Assembly (NCBI GenBank): GCA_036744795.1
Contig: DAIOHK010000003.1
Location: forward strand, 41,893-105,892
Origin: UBA5486 sp036744795
Lineage (GTDB): Bacteria; Bacillota; UBA4882; UBA10575
DNA length: 64,000 bases
Direction: 5' to 3'
Under the pieces are notes generated by a model, which made no database searches, had not been told where the DNA came from, and saw only the letters and a list, made by a program, of their open reading frames with translations. Both the position numbers and the translations under genes were made by a program. Within the stretch, counting starts at the first letter, position 1. Each line of letters starts with the position of its first letter. Positions 50,771-59,157 of the stretch are shown piece after piece.

Positions 50771-52753
50771 ATGGAAGTTTCCCAGTACTTAAATGTTTTT
50801 ATGGATGAATGTTACGAACATCTACAATCACTTACTCAGTCATTATTAGATTTGGAGAAAGACCCGGGGAATAACGAGATTCTTAATTCGATCTTTAGAG
50901 CTGCACACACATTAAAAGGTGCTTCGGCAACTATGGGATTTAATAAAATGGCTAATGTTACTCACGCCATGGAAGATGTTTTAAGTTTGCTTCGCCAAAA
51001 TGAATTAGAAGTATCACCAGAGATTATTAATCTTTTATTTGAATCCTTGGATGTACTTGAAGTTTTAGCAAAAGGTATAGCCGGTGGGCAAGAAGAAGAT
51101 ATTGAAGTGGCGGGAATTCTACAAGGCCTGAAAAAGTATTCAACAACAAAGGTCAAAAGCGAAGAAAAAGTACCAATTAAAGATGAGCGCAGGAAAGCTC
51201 TTGAATTAAGATATTTACCTGAAGAAAAAGAAACAGTTAGCAAAGCTATTGAAGAGGGTTCCACTTTATATCATTTGCATGTATTTCTGGAGGATGGATG
51301 TTTGCTTAAAGGAGCTAGAGCATTCATGATTCTTCGGGAGTTGGAATCCCAGGGTGAGGTAGTAAAAACAATTCCTAGTGATAAAGAACTAGAAGACGAG
51401 AAATTTGATACCGATTTTATTGTCGGGATTATTAGTAAAAAGCCTCTGGATAATTTAGTTCGTTTTGTTGAAAGAATGCTTGATGTTAAAGAAGTTAAAG
51501 GAACAGTTATTGCCCCTGATGATATTTTAATTGAACGCCGTGGTAGTGTGGTGAGTTCGAATACGGATACTTCGAAAGCCAGCCCCGCTAAAGTAGCGAT
51601 GAGTATTTCCCCCACAGTAAGGGTGGATATCCAAAAACTTGATGATTTAATGAACCTTGTTGGTGAGTTGGTAATCACCCGCTCACGTTTAGAACAATTA
51701 AGTTCAGAGAATAGGAATGAATTTTTAGAAGAAGCTGTTGAGCATCTGTCTCACCTAACGTTAGATCTACGAGATCAGGTGTTAAAAACGAGGATGGTCC
51801 CGGTCGAACAAGTCTTTTCCCGTTTTCCACGTTTAGTTCGGGATTTAGCAAAGGAGACCGGCAAAGAGGTTGAGTTACGAATTACTGGGGCGGAAACGGA
51901 GTTAGATCGGACGGTTATCGATGAGATTGCAGATCCACTGGTACATATTATTAGAAACAGTGTTGACCATGGAATAGAATCTCCTGAGGAACGGGAAGCT
52001 TGTGGTAAACCCGTACAAGGAGTAGTTTCTCTTGATGCTTACCAAACTGGAAATAATGTAGTGATCAAGATTACGGATGATGGACAAGGAATCGATTCAG
52101 AAAAGATAAAAGTGCGTGCCCTTGAAAAAGGCTTTGTTACTCAAGAGAAAGTCGATAGCATGGAACCGGAAGAGATTTTGAATTTAATATTTTTACCTGG
52201 GTTTTCAACTTCGGAACAGGTGACCGATCTATCCGGACGTGGTGTAGGAATGGATGTGGTTAAAACCCAAATTACTGATTTGGGTGGGATGGTTCAAATT
52301 TATAGTGAAGTAGGGAAAGGAACGACAATTACGATTCGTCTCCCACTAACGCTGGCTATTATCCAAACCTTGATGATTCAGTTAGGTTCGGAGTTTTATG
52401 CTATTCCTACCAGTTTTATAGAACAGACCATCAGCGTTGCCCAGAAAGATATAAAACTAATACGTAATCAAGAGGTTACACTTCATCGGGGAGAGGTTCT
52501 TCCTTTAATTCGTCTTCAAGATTTTTTAGGGGTTGTAGAAGCAAAAAATCCGGAGCTTGAAGAATTGGATGTAGTTATTGTCAGGAGAGGCGAAAGACTA
52601 ATCGGTTGCGTAGTAGATACTCTTATTCGTCAACAAGATATCGTAATTAAGTCATTAGGTAATTATTTAGGTAATATTCCAGGAATTGCTGGTGCTACTA
52701 TTTTAGGTGATGGTAGGGTGGCACTCGTTCTTGACCTTCGTTCTGTTGCTTAA
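50771..52753 (+). CDS. cheA: Chemotaxis histidine kinase CheA
   Basis: The 660-residue kinase has the HPt domain with phospho-His46 (IFRAAHTLKGASATMGF) and a CheY-binding P2 region (about 155-245). The dimerisation helices start at VRVDIQKLDDLMNLVGELV. The ATPase has the N box (IIRNSVDHGIE), G1 (DDGQGID) and G2 (GRGVGMDVVK) motifs. A CheW-like P5 domain ends it. AGGAGGTG precedes the start. It transmits receptor signals to CheY. Confidence 0.97.
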   Translation: MEVSQYLNVFMDECYEHLQSLTQSLLDLEKDPGNNEILNSIFRAAHTLKGASATMGFNKMANVTHAMEDVLSLLRQNELEVSPEIINLLFESLDVLEVLAKGIAGGQEEDIEVAGILQGLKKYSTTKVKSEEKVPIKDERRKALELRYLPEEKETVSKAIEEGSTLYHLHVFLEDGCLLKGARAFMILRELESQGEVVKTIPSDKELEDEKFDTDFIVGIISKKPLDNLVRFVERMLDVKEVKGTVIAPDDILIERRGSVVSSNTDTSKASPAKVAMSISPTVRVDIQKLDDLMNLVGELVITRSRLEQLSSENRNEFLEEAVEHLSHLTLDLRDQVLKTRMVPVEQVFSRFPRLVRDLAKETGKEVELRITGAETELDRTVIDEIADPLVHIIRNSVDHGIESPEEREACGKPVQGVVSLDAYQTGNNVVIKITDDGQGIDSEKIKVRALEKGFVTQEKVDSMEPEEILNLIFLPGFSTSEQVTDLSGRGVGMDVVKTQITDLGGMVQIYSEVGKGTTITIRLPLTLAIIQTLMIQLGSEFYAIPTSFIEQTISVAQKDIKLIRNQEVTLHRGEVLPLIRLQDFLGVVEAKNPELEELDVVIVRRGERLIGCVVDTLIRQQDIVIKSLGNYLGNIPGIAGATILGDGRVALVLDLRSVA

Positions 52754-52784
52754 CTTCCATATTTAAAACTAGGGGGGATAAGAA

Positions 52785-53270
52785 ATGAAAGAAAAAAAAG
52801 AAAAGCAAGAGGAAACCACCCAATTAGTCTTGTTTAAGCTTGGAGCAGAAGAGTTTGGTGTTAATATCCTTCAGGTTAAGGAGATTGAAAAGTTAGATCA
52901 GGGGATTACTAGGGTACCAAGAGCCCCCCATTTTGTAGAAGGTATTATCAATCTTCGAGGCGATATTATTCCCATAGTTGATCTTCGTAAAAGATTCGGT
53001 TTGACTGTTCCTTCTCTTGGTTATGATTCCCGAGTGATGATTGTTGAGGTGGGGGAGGCACTGGTTGGGATGCTGGTGGATGCTGTGGTAGAGGTGCTAC
53101 GTATTCCAGTATCATCGATTGAACCACCGCCTCCGATTACAGCAGGTGTTAACTCTTATTATCTGTCAGGGATTGCAAAAATTGAAGAACGCTTAATTGT
53201 CCTACTTAATTTAGAACGAGCACTCAGTGCTGACGAGGCTAAAGAATTGGCAGAAGCTGAATTGGGGTGA
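52785..53270 (+). CDS. cheW: Chemotaxis coupling protein CheW
   Basis: The 161-residue protein has the CheW SH3-like fold motifs VLFKLGAEEFGVNILQVKEI, VEGIINLRGDIIPIVDLRKRFG and GMLVDAVVEVLRI. It couples receptors to CheA. A short Lys/Glu-rich N-terminal extension precedes the domain. Confidence 0.96.
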   Translation: MKEKKEKQEETTQLVLFKLGAEEFGVNILQVKEIEKLDQGITRVPRAPHFVEGIINLRGDIIPIVDLRKRFGLTVPSLGYDSRVMIVEVGEALVGMLVDAVVEVLRIPVSSIEPPPPITAGVNSYYLSGIAKIEERLIVLLNLERALSADEAKELAEAELG

Positions 53271-53276
53271 TTTTAA

Positions 53277-53888
53277 GTGGTTAGCGATTTAACTCCTTTA
53301 CAATTAGATGCCATTCGTGAGGTGGGTAATATAGGTGCAGCTCATGCTGCTACGGTTCTTTCCCAGTTGTTGAATAATAAGGTCTCAATGACAGTTCCTC
53401 AAGTAAACATCTTGCCATTGGCAGAAGCTTGTGACTTTGTTGGGGGCCCTGAAGAACCGATGGTTGGGATATATTTGCGGGTGTTTGGTGGAGCACCCAG
53501 TAAAATTCTTTATCTATTTCCTGAAGATAAAGCACTGTTTTTGGCGGGGCTTTTAATTGAAGACCCGGAAAAATGTCGTAATCTCTTAGGAGAACTGGAA
53601 ATATCAGCCCTCAAAGAGATCGGTAATATACTAACTGGGGCGTATGTATATGCTTTTTCCACCTTTACCGGCATCAATATGTTATCTTCAGTTCCAGCTT
53701 TAGCTTTTGATATGGTAGGAGCCATATTAAATACTATACTGGCTGATTTAGGTGAGATGGGTGATTATGCAGTTTTGATTGAGACAAAATTAACGGCTTG
53801 CGATTCGAGTATTGATGGACACTTCTTTTTAATACCTGATCCTGGAGCATTGACAACAATCTTAGAGGCGTTGGGAGTGAAAAAGTGA
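53277..53888 (+). CDS. cheC: CheY-P phosphatase CheC
   Basis: The 203-residue protein starts at GTG 53277. It has two CheC active-site motifs, Glu15/Asn18 in REVGNIGAAHAATVLS and ALKEIGNILTGAYVYAF. It dephosphorylates CheY-P and is activated by CheD, the next gene, whose start immediately follows the CheC stop. Together with FliY the organism has two CheC-type phosphatases. Confidence 0.95.
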   Translation: MVSDLTPLQLDAIREVGNIGAAHAATVLSQLLNNKVSMTVPQVNILPLAEACDFVGGPEEPMVGIYLRVFGGAPSKILYLFPEDKALFLAGLLIEDPEKCRNLLGELEISALKEIGNILTGAYVYAFSTFTGINMLSSVPALAFDMVGAILNTILADLGEMGDYAVLIETKLTACDSSIDGHFFLIPDPGALTTILEALGVKK

Positions 53889-54374
53889 ATGTCGAATTCA
53901 ATCCGGGTAGGAATGTCAGAGATTGCGATTTCAAAATCCCCGGATTTGCTTGTAACTTTGGGACTCGGTTCTTGTGTAGGCGTGTGCATTTATGATTCCT
54001 TCCTTAAACTTGGAGGAATGGCTCATATTATGCTTCCTGATAGTTCTGCAGCCAAAGAAGTAATAAACAAGGGTAAGTTTGCTGATACTGCAATTCCAGC
54101 TCTTGTTAAGCAGATGGAGGAGAGTGGTTCGGTAAAAACCCGAATGGTTGTGAAGATTGCCGGTGGGGCTCAGATGTTTAGTTATTCGGGAATGAATAAT
54201 AAAATGCTTGTTGGTCCACGGAACATTGCCGCTGTTGAAAATAGTCTAAATGCATTAGGATTAAGAATAAGTGGAAAAAGTGTTGGCGGAAATCTAGGCC
54301 GTTCAATTAATATGGATTTGTCAACTGGGGTTGTAAAGGTTAGAATGCTAAATTCCCCCGAGATAATTTTGTAA
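53889..54374 (+). CDS. cheD: Chemoreceptor glutamine deamidase CheD
   Basis: The 161-residue enzyme has catalytic Cys29 (LGLGSCVGV) and His46 (GGMAHIMLP). It also has the later AGGAQMF and GKSVGGNLGRSI segments. It deamidates receptor glutamines and exchanges with CheC as an adaptation mechanism. The gene abuts cheC. Confidence 0.96.
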   Translation: MSNSIRVGMSEIAISKSPDLLVTLGLGSCVGVCIYDSFLKLGGMAHIMLPDSSAAKEVINKGKFADTAIPALVKQMEESGSVKTRMVVKIAGGAQMFSYSGMNNKMLVGPRNIAAVENSLNALGLRISGKSVGGNLGRSINMDLSTGVVKVRMLNSPEIIL

Positions 54375-54441
54375 AAGGATTTTTGGTAAATGATGTCGAA
54401 GAATCAATAAGACATAAAGTAAAATATGGGTTTTAAAAGAA

Positions 54442-54474
54442 TATATACCTTAAAAGATTGGGGGAAGGTATATA
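54442..54474 (+). promoter_or_regulatory. Perfect 10-bp hairpin ending at the sigD start codon
   Basis: TATATACCTT (54442-54451) and AAGGTATATA (54465-54474) are exact reverse complements, separated by 13 nt. The right arm ends at the base before the ATG and contains part of the GGGGGAAGG Shine-Dalgarno. It could mask the sigD initiation region or serve as an operator. Confidence 0.5.
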
Positions 54475-55260
54475 ATGATAACAAAAGGGCGGGAAGATAA
54501 GCTTTGGCAAGAGTATCATCATAAGGGTTCTCAAGCCGCCCGTGAGCAACTGATCTTAAAATATTCTTCTCTAGTTAAATACGTTGCTGGTCGAGTGGCG
54601 ATTGGACTTCCACCAAATGTTGAGTTTGATGAGTTAGTAAGTTATGGTATATTTGGTTTGATGGATGCCATCGATAAATTCGATCACAAGCGAGGTATTA
54701 AGTTTGAGACTTATGCGATTGCTAGGATTAGAGGGGCAATCATGGATGGGTTACGGAGTAATGATTGGGTTCCAAGATCGGTGCGGCAAAAAGCAAAAAA
54801 AATAGAGAAAGCTTGCATTGATTTGGAAAATCGTTTAGGTAGATACGCTACTGACCAGGAAATAAGTGATTCCTTACATATTTCTTTAAGTGAATTTTAT
54901 CGTGTATTAAACGAAGTTAGTTGTACTTCCTTAAGTTCTTTAGATGAAATTTGGTTAACAAAAAACCCAGAAGATGAAAATGTACGAGTTTTAGATCTGG
55001 TGGAAAACGAAGATAGCTCTGATCCAGTTAAATTAATACAGGTTGCAGAGTTAAAAGAAGCATTGGCTGAGGCGATTGACGCGCTTTCCGAAAGGGAAAA
55101 AATGGTAATAACATTATATTACTATGAAGGATTAACGCTTAAAGAAATTGGTAAGATTCTAGATATATCTGAATCAAGAGTATCTCAGATTCATACCAAG
55201 GCAATTTTTAGGTTGCAAGGAAGATTGGCCAGATGGCGTCCAGTAATTGGAGTGCTATAA
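54475..55260 (+). CDS. sigD: RNA polymerase sigma factor SigD (FliA/WhiG family)
   Basis: The 261-residue sigma-28 factor has region 2 (SLVKYVAGRVAIGLPPNVEFDELVSYGIFGLMDAI, with RGIKFETYAIARIRGAIMDGLR), region 3 starting VPRSVRQKAKKIE, and region 4 (LKEIGKILDISESRVSQIHTKAI). It would drive late flagellar and chemotaxis genes. It lies near the 3' end of the operon, as in Bacillus, where distance affects its level. Confidence 0.96.
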   Translation: MITKGREDKLWQEYHHKGSQAAREQLILKYSSLVKYVAGRVAIGLPPNVEFDELVSYGIFGLMDAIDKFDHKRGIKFETYAIARIRGAIMDGLRSNDWVPRSVRQKAKKIEKACIDLENRLGRYATDQEISDSLHISLSEFYRVLNEVSCTSLSSLDEIWLTKNPEDENVRVLDLVENEDSSDPVKLIQVAELKEALAEAIDALSEREKMVITLYYYEGLTLKEIGKILDISESRVSQIHTKAIFRLQGRLARWRPVIGVL

Positions 55261-55275
55261 CCGGAGGTGTTGTGG

Positions 55276-56652
55276 TTGGAATTAGATCTTATTAATATTG
55301 AGTTTGCCCATGATAATATGGAGGCTTATCTGCAAATTGAGCAACCGCCGGAAGGAACAGCTTGGCCAACATTTGAGCAAGTAATTAACAAAGCTAAAGA
55401 AGAAGGATTAGTATATGGAATAAATGAACAAGTTATTCGTAGAGTTTTGGAAGAAAAATCTTTAAGGCAGGTCTTAATTGCAGAAGGAACTTATCCGGTA
55501 AAAGGTGAAGATGCAGAATTAAAATATTATTTTGAGACTGACCGGATAAAATTAATGCCTAAAGAACTTGAGAATGGGCGGGTTGACCACCGTGAATTAT
55601 CATTAGTGCAAAACGTACAAAAAGGACAAGTTTTGGTTGAAAAGAAACCTCCTACCCCTGGGACCGCCGGTCGAAATGTTAAGGGAGAAGAGAGTAAGGC
55701 AGTTGCGGGTAAAGATCAAACTGTTGTTTTGGGTAAAAATGTTGCTTGGGAAAAAAATTGTATTGTAGCTACTTGCGATGGTGAGCCGAGCTTAGTTGGG
55801 CGGAAGGTATCTGTTCAAGTTATTCATATTGTAAGAGAGAATGTAGGATACAATACAGGTAATATAGATTTTGTCGGTTCTGTTCATATTAGAGGGGATG
55901 TAGAAAACGGGTTCACTGTAAAGGCTTCCGGAGATGTTGTAATTACGGGGAATGTGGAAGGTGGCCACATTATCTCCGATTCTAATATTACTATTAATGG
56001 TGGGATTATCGGGCAGGACAAATCTACAATATCTTGTAAAGGGGATCTTTATTCTAGATATATCGATCATGCTAAAGTCAATGTAAGTGGTGATATAAAG
56101 GTCCGGGATGCGATTATTCATAGTTATGTAAATTGTGGGCAGAAAATTGTAATGGGAACGAAAAAAGGTTTAATTATGGGTGGAATTGTAAGGGCTGGGA
56201 CTTTAATCGATGCCCAAGTACTAGGGTCGAAAATGGGTACCCAGACCGAGGTTGAGGTTGGAATAAATCCGGGTTTTCGCCTGGAAATGAATGATATAGA
56301 GAAAAGATTACCAGAAATTGAAAAAGAGCTTGATATGGCGGAAAAAGCTCTTAATATTCTTAATAAACAAGGATTTAATCTTCCACCGGAACGGGAAGAA
56401 ATGAAGGCTAAATTGACACGTACTTCCTTTGTCTTAAAGGCGGAAAAAAGAAGGCTAGAAACAAGACGAGATGAGATTGTAGTTCAGATTAATGAAAAAC
56501 AATTAGAACGAGGATATATAAAAGTTCGTCAAACGATCTTCCCAGGCGTCCGGGTCACGATTGGAAAAGCTGTACGTATCTTTAAGGATGAATTTAATTT
56601 TGCCGTTCTTACTTATAATGAAGGGGAAATATCTATTCAACCTTACCGCTAA
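55276..56652 (+). CDS. DUF342/FapA family protein
   Basis: The 458-residue protein has the FapA layout. An N-terminal region (about 1-150) has IEQPPEGTAWPTFEQV and KKPPTPGTAGRNVKG. A right-handed beta-helix-like stretch of V/I/G repeats covers about 190-310 (VGSVHIRGDVENGFTVKASG). A C-terminal coiled coil follows (IEKRLPEIEKELDMAEKALN). I choose TTG 55276, 7 nt after GGAGGTG, over GTG 55267, which overlaps that RBS. FapA homologues are common beside sigD in Bacillota; they are thought to affect envelope signalling or flagella, but the role is unsettled. Confidence 0.85.
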   Translation: MELDLINIEFAHDNMEAYLQIEQPPEGTAWPTFEQVINKAKEEGLVYGINEQVIRRVLEEKSLRQVLIAEGTYPVKGEDAELKYYFETDRIKLMPKELENGRVDHRELSLVQNVQKGQVLVEKKPPTPGTAGRNVKGEESKAVAGKDQTVVLGKNVAWEKNCIVATCDGEPSLVGRKVSVQVIHIVRENVGYNTGNIDFVGSVHIRGDVENGFTVKASGDVVITGNVEGGHIISDSNITINGGIIGQDKSTISCKGDLYSRYIDHAKVNVSGDIKVRDAIIHSYVNCGQKIVMGTKKGLIMGGIVRAGTLIDAQVLGSKMGTQTEVEVGINPGFRLEMNDIEKRLPEIEKELDMAEKALNILNKQGFNLPPEREEMKAKLTRTSFVLKAEKRRLETRRDEIVVQINEKQLERGYIKVRQTIFPGVRVTIGKAVRIFKDEFNFAVLTYNEGEISIQPYR

Positions 56653-56664
56653 GGGGGGTTAAAA

Positions 56665-56979
56665 ATGATTGGGCCCTTAGATGTTCAGGTCCTGGTCAAC
56701 CGTACCCTAGAGGTTCAAAAGTTACAGGGAAATGCTATGCATATGCCCGAAGATGAGAATGAAAATTTTAAGCAACGTCTGAATAATCAGGTAAAAAGAG
56801 AAGAACAACAGGTTCGCCGGAAAAGTGAGATAGTACACGGACAGATTCGGGACGATGGTAAAAGAAAAGAAGAAAGAGACAATAAACACGAGAAGAATAA
56901 ATCTTCTAATGAAGAGATGACCAAAGAAAAATTAAAGTCTAATGGCTTGAAGGGACGCTTTATTGATATGGAGCTTTAG
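56665..56979 (+). CDS. Hypothetical charged protein of the flagellar operon
   Basis: The 104-residue, highly charged protein starts IGPLDVQVLVNRTLEVQKLQ. It then becomes a Lys/Arg/Glu-rich helix-forming tail (NQVKREEQQVRRKSEIVHGQ). No domain is recognised. GGGGGG precedes the start by 7 nt and it lies 12 nt after the FapA-like gene, so it is co-transcribed. Confidence 0.7.
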   Translation: MIGPLDVQVLVNRTLEVQKLQGNAMHMPEDENENFKQRLNNQVKREEQQVRRKSEIVHGQIRDDGKRKEERDNKHEKNKSSNEEMTKEKLKSNGLKGRFIDMEL

Positions 56980-57002
56980 TAGAAAGAGGGGATTATCAGC
57001 TT

Positions 57003-57695
57003 ATGTTTGGCTGGTATTTAGGTAGTTTTCTTATTATTTTATTTATCTTCTGGCGTACTAAAAAAAAGTATTTTACTATATTATCTAATTTAAGCTCCCG
57101 AATTAGTCAAGTTGAAGAACTTTTGTTAGAGATTTGTGCAGTATTAGAAACCCAAAATCCCCTTGATGAAGTTTCATCAGAAACGACGGAATCGATTGTT
57201 AAAGAAGAGAGCAAGTCTTCGGAGGCTTCGATTCTTTTTACACCTCAAAACTTAGAGGAAAAATTACCTGCTAGGGCTAATAATGTTACCGATGCTAAAC
57301 CAATAATGAATAATTCACTTAAACAAAAGAAAGAAACAGAGAAAACAGGTAATTTTTTTAAGCTTAAAAAAGAACAACAGAAAATAGATAAGCCGGAACC
57401 AGATCAGCAAGAATCTTCTCCACAAAAAGCCCTAACAGTAAAGACCATTAATTCTAAAGAGACTACAGCCCATATTGAACAGGAAATGCCCGAAAGAGAG
57501 AGTAAAGTTACTATTGGGCAAGGAACGGTTAAAAAAGCAAGAGAAAACATGGAATTGTTAAATGTTCCAGAACGACACCAAACTATTATTAGACTGTTTC
57601 AAAAGGGGCTAAGCGTTAAGGAGATTGCCAGACAATCAGGTATGGGGCAGGGTGAGGTTCAATTAATTATTGATCTTTATGTTCAACAAGATTAG
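57003..57695 (+). CDS. Membrane-anchored protein with C-terminal helix-turn-helix (DUF6115/SwrB-like position)
   Basis: The 230-residue protein has an N-terminal span (residues 2-16, FGWYLGSFLIILFIFWRT). A short coiled coil, a long low-complexity acidic/basic linker and a C-terminal HTH-like motif (IIRLFQKGLSVKEIARQSGMGQGEVQLIIDLY) follow. The layout and position after sigD match swrB of Bacillus, which promotes basal body maturation, and the DUF6115 family in clostridia. Sequence similarity to SwrB itself is not evident. It is the last gene before a terminator. Confidence 0.75.
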   Translation: MFGWYLGSFLIILFIFWRTKKKYFTILSNLSSRISQVEELLLEICAVLETQNPLDEVSSETTESIVKEESKSSEASILFTPQNLEEKLPARANNVTDAKPIMNNSLKQKKETEKTGNFFKLKKEQQKIDKPEPDQQESSPQKALTVKTINSKETTAHIEQEMPERESKVTIGQGTVKKARENMELLNVPERHQTIIRLFQKGLSVKEIARQSGMGQGEVQLIIDLYVQQD

Positions 57696-57731
57696 CGCTA
57701 AAATTAATTGGAATGTTAATATTTCCGGCAC

Positions 57732-57760
57732 GAGGAGACAAAAGTCTCTTCCTTTTATTA
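57732..57760 (+). terminator. Terminator at the end of the flagellar operon
   Basis: GAGGAGAC (57732-57739) pairs with GTCTCTTC (57744-57751; one G-T pair) around an AAAA loop, followed by CTTTTATT. An outer CGGCA/TGCCG pair (57726-57730 / 57763-57767) could extend it. Confidence 0.75.
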
Positions 57761-57774
57761 GATGCCGTAGATGA

Positions 57775-57795
57775 TTATGCAATTTCATTAAGTAA
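57775..57795 (+). promoter_or_regulatory. TTATGCAATTTCATTAA motif upstream of ftsZ
   Basis: The best copy of the recurring motif, TTATGCAATTTCATTAA followed by GTAA, lies 110 nt before the ftsZ start. It contains the near-palindrome ATGCAATTTCAT. Confidence 0.5.
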
Positions 57796-57904
57796 CAAAT
57801 AAATTACTTTGTAAAGCAGGGAACTATATTTGTTTGTTGAACTATTTATAATTCAGGAACATATTTTCGCTGTTTAGGGGTTTATAATGAATAGGGGGAG
57901 CATT

Positions 57905-58963
57905 ATGCTTCAGTTTGAAGTAACAAATCAACAATTTGCCTCAATAAAAGTCATTGGTATAGGTGGCGGAGGAACAAACGCCGTAAACCGTATGATTGAA
58001 GCTGGTTTACAAGGAGTAGAATTTATCGCAATAAATACGGATGGACAGGCTCTTCTTCGTTCTAAAGCTGATGCCAGACTTCGCATTGGCGACCAATTAA
58101 CTAAAGGTTTAGGAGCAGGAGCTAACCCCGATATTGGACGTCAGGCTGCGGAGGAAAGTAAGGAAGAAATTACCGGAGTATTAGAAAATTCTGATATGGT
58201 TTTTATAACCGCTGGAATGGGTGGAGGAACGGGAACCGGAGCGGCTCCAGTCATTGCTGAAATGGCAAAACAGACTGGCGCTCTTACTGTTGGCGTTGTG
58301 ACTAAACCTTTTAAATTTGAAGGAAAAGTTCGAATGGCCCAAGCGGAAGAAGGGGTAAAAGCTTTAAAAGAGAAAGTAGATACCTTAATAACTATTCCTA
58401 ACGAGCGACTTTTCCAACTTGTAGATAAGAAAACATCAGTAATTGAAGCTTTTAGATTTGCTGATGATGTTCTTCGTCAGGGTGTTCAAGGTATTTCTGA
58501 TTTAATTACGATTACTGGTTTAATTAATGTTGATTTTGCTGATGTAAAAACTATTATGAATAATGCCGGCTCGGCATTGATGGGTATTGGAGTGGCTAAA
58601 GGTGATAATCGGGCTGCAGAGGCGGCAAAAACTGCTGTTTCTTCACCACTTTTGGAAACATCCATCCAAGGAGCTAAGGGCGTACTTCTTAATGTTACAG
58701 GTAGCTCTGATTTAGGTTTATTTGAAATAAATGAAGCTGCTTCTATTATTACGGAAGCAGCAGATCCGGATGCAAATATTATCTTTGGTGCGGTAATTGA
58801 TGATAAACAAGGGGAAGAAATCCGGATCACAGTAATTGCTACCGGGTTTGAACAAAAGAAACACCGGATGGGTCTTGAAGAATTAGAGATTAGATCGCTG
58901 GTTGATGGAGAGGAACTTGAGATTCCGGCATTTTTATGGAAAAAAGATAAAAAAGGGTGGTAA
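57905..58963 (+). CDS. ftsZ: Cell division protein FtsZ
   Basis: The 352-residue tubulin-like GTPase has the signature GGGTGTG at 106-112 (GMGGGTGTGAAPVIAEMAK), NTDGQAL, and the T7-loop region GLINVDFADVKTIM. The conserved C-terminal peptide EIPAFLWKK would bind partner proteins. ATG 57905 follows AGGGGGAG. ATG 57887 would add six residues and overlaps that RBS; FtsZ proteins start MLxF at this point. No ftsA or ftsQ precedes it; the ftsZ-spoIIGA-sigE order is clostridial. Confidence 0.97.
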   Translation: MLQFEVTNQQFASIKVIGIGGGGTNAVNRMIEAGLQGVEFIAINTDGQALLRSKADARLRIGDQLTKGLGAGANPDIGRQAAEESKEEITGVLENSDMVFITAGMGGGTGTGAAPVIAEMAKQTGALTVGVVTKPFKFEGKVRMAQAEEGVKALKEKVDTLITIPNERLFQLVDKKTSVIEAFRFADDVLRQGVQGISDLITITGLINVDFADVKTIMNNAGSALMGIGVAKGDNRAAEAAKTAVSSPLLETSIQGAKGVLLNVTGSSDLGLFEINEAASIITEAADPDANIIFGAVIDDKQGEEIRITVIATGFEQKKHRMGLEELEIRSLVDGEELEIPAFLWKKDKKGW

Positions 58964-58996
58964 GCTCTGGATTAGGGTAAGTACTTATTAACGAAT

Positions 58997-59027
58997 AAAA
59001 TGGCCTTTTCAGGCCATTTTGTCATTT
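58997..59027 (+). terminator. Intrinsic terminator after ftsZ
   Basis: AAAATGGCC (58997-59005) and GGCCATTTT (59012-59020) enclose TTTTCA. The tail is T-rich (TTTTGTCATTT). It makes ftsZ a separate unit from spoIIGA. Confidence 0.85.
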
Positions 59028-59157
59028 CATGAAGGTTTCGAGAAAAAAAGTGTTTTTACGAGTTTTTTGCTTGCTTTTCGGTATAAAAATTATGGTATTA
59101 AAAAAGGATTTAACCATTAATTTCTGTAGAATAGTATTTGTAAGGAGGTGCTAGAAA

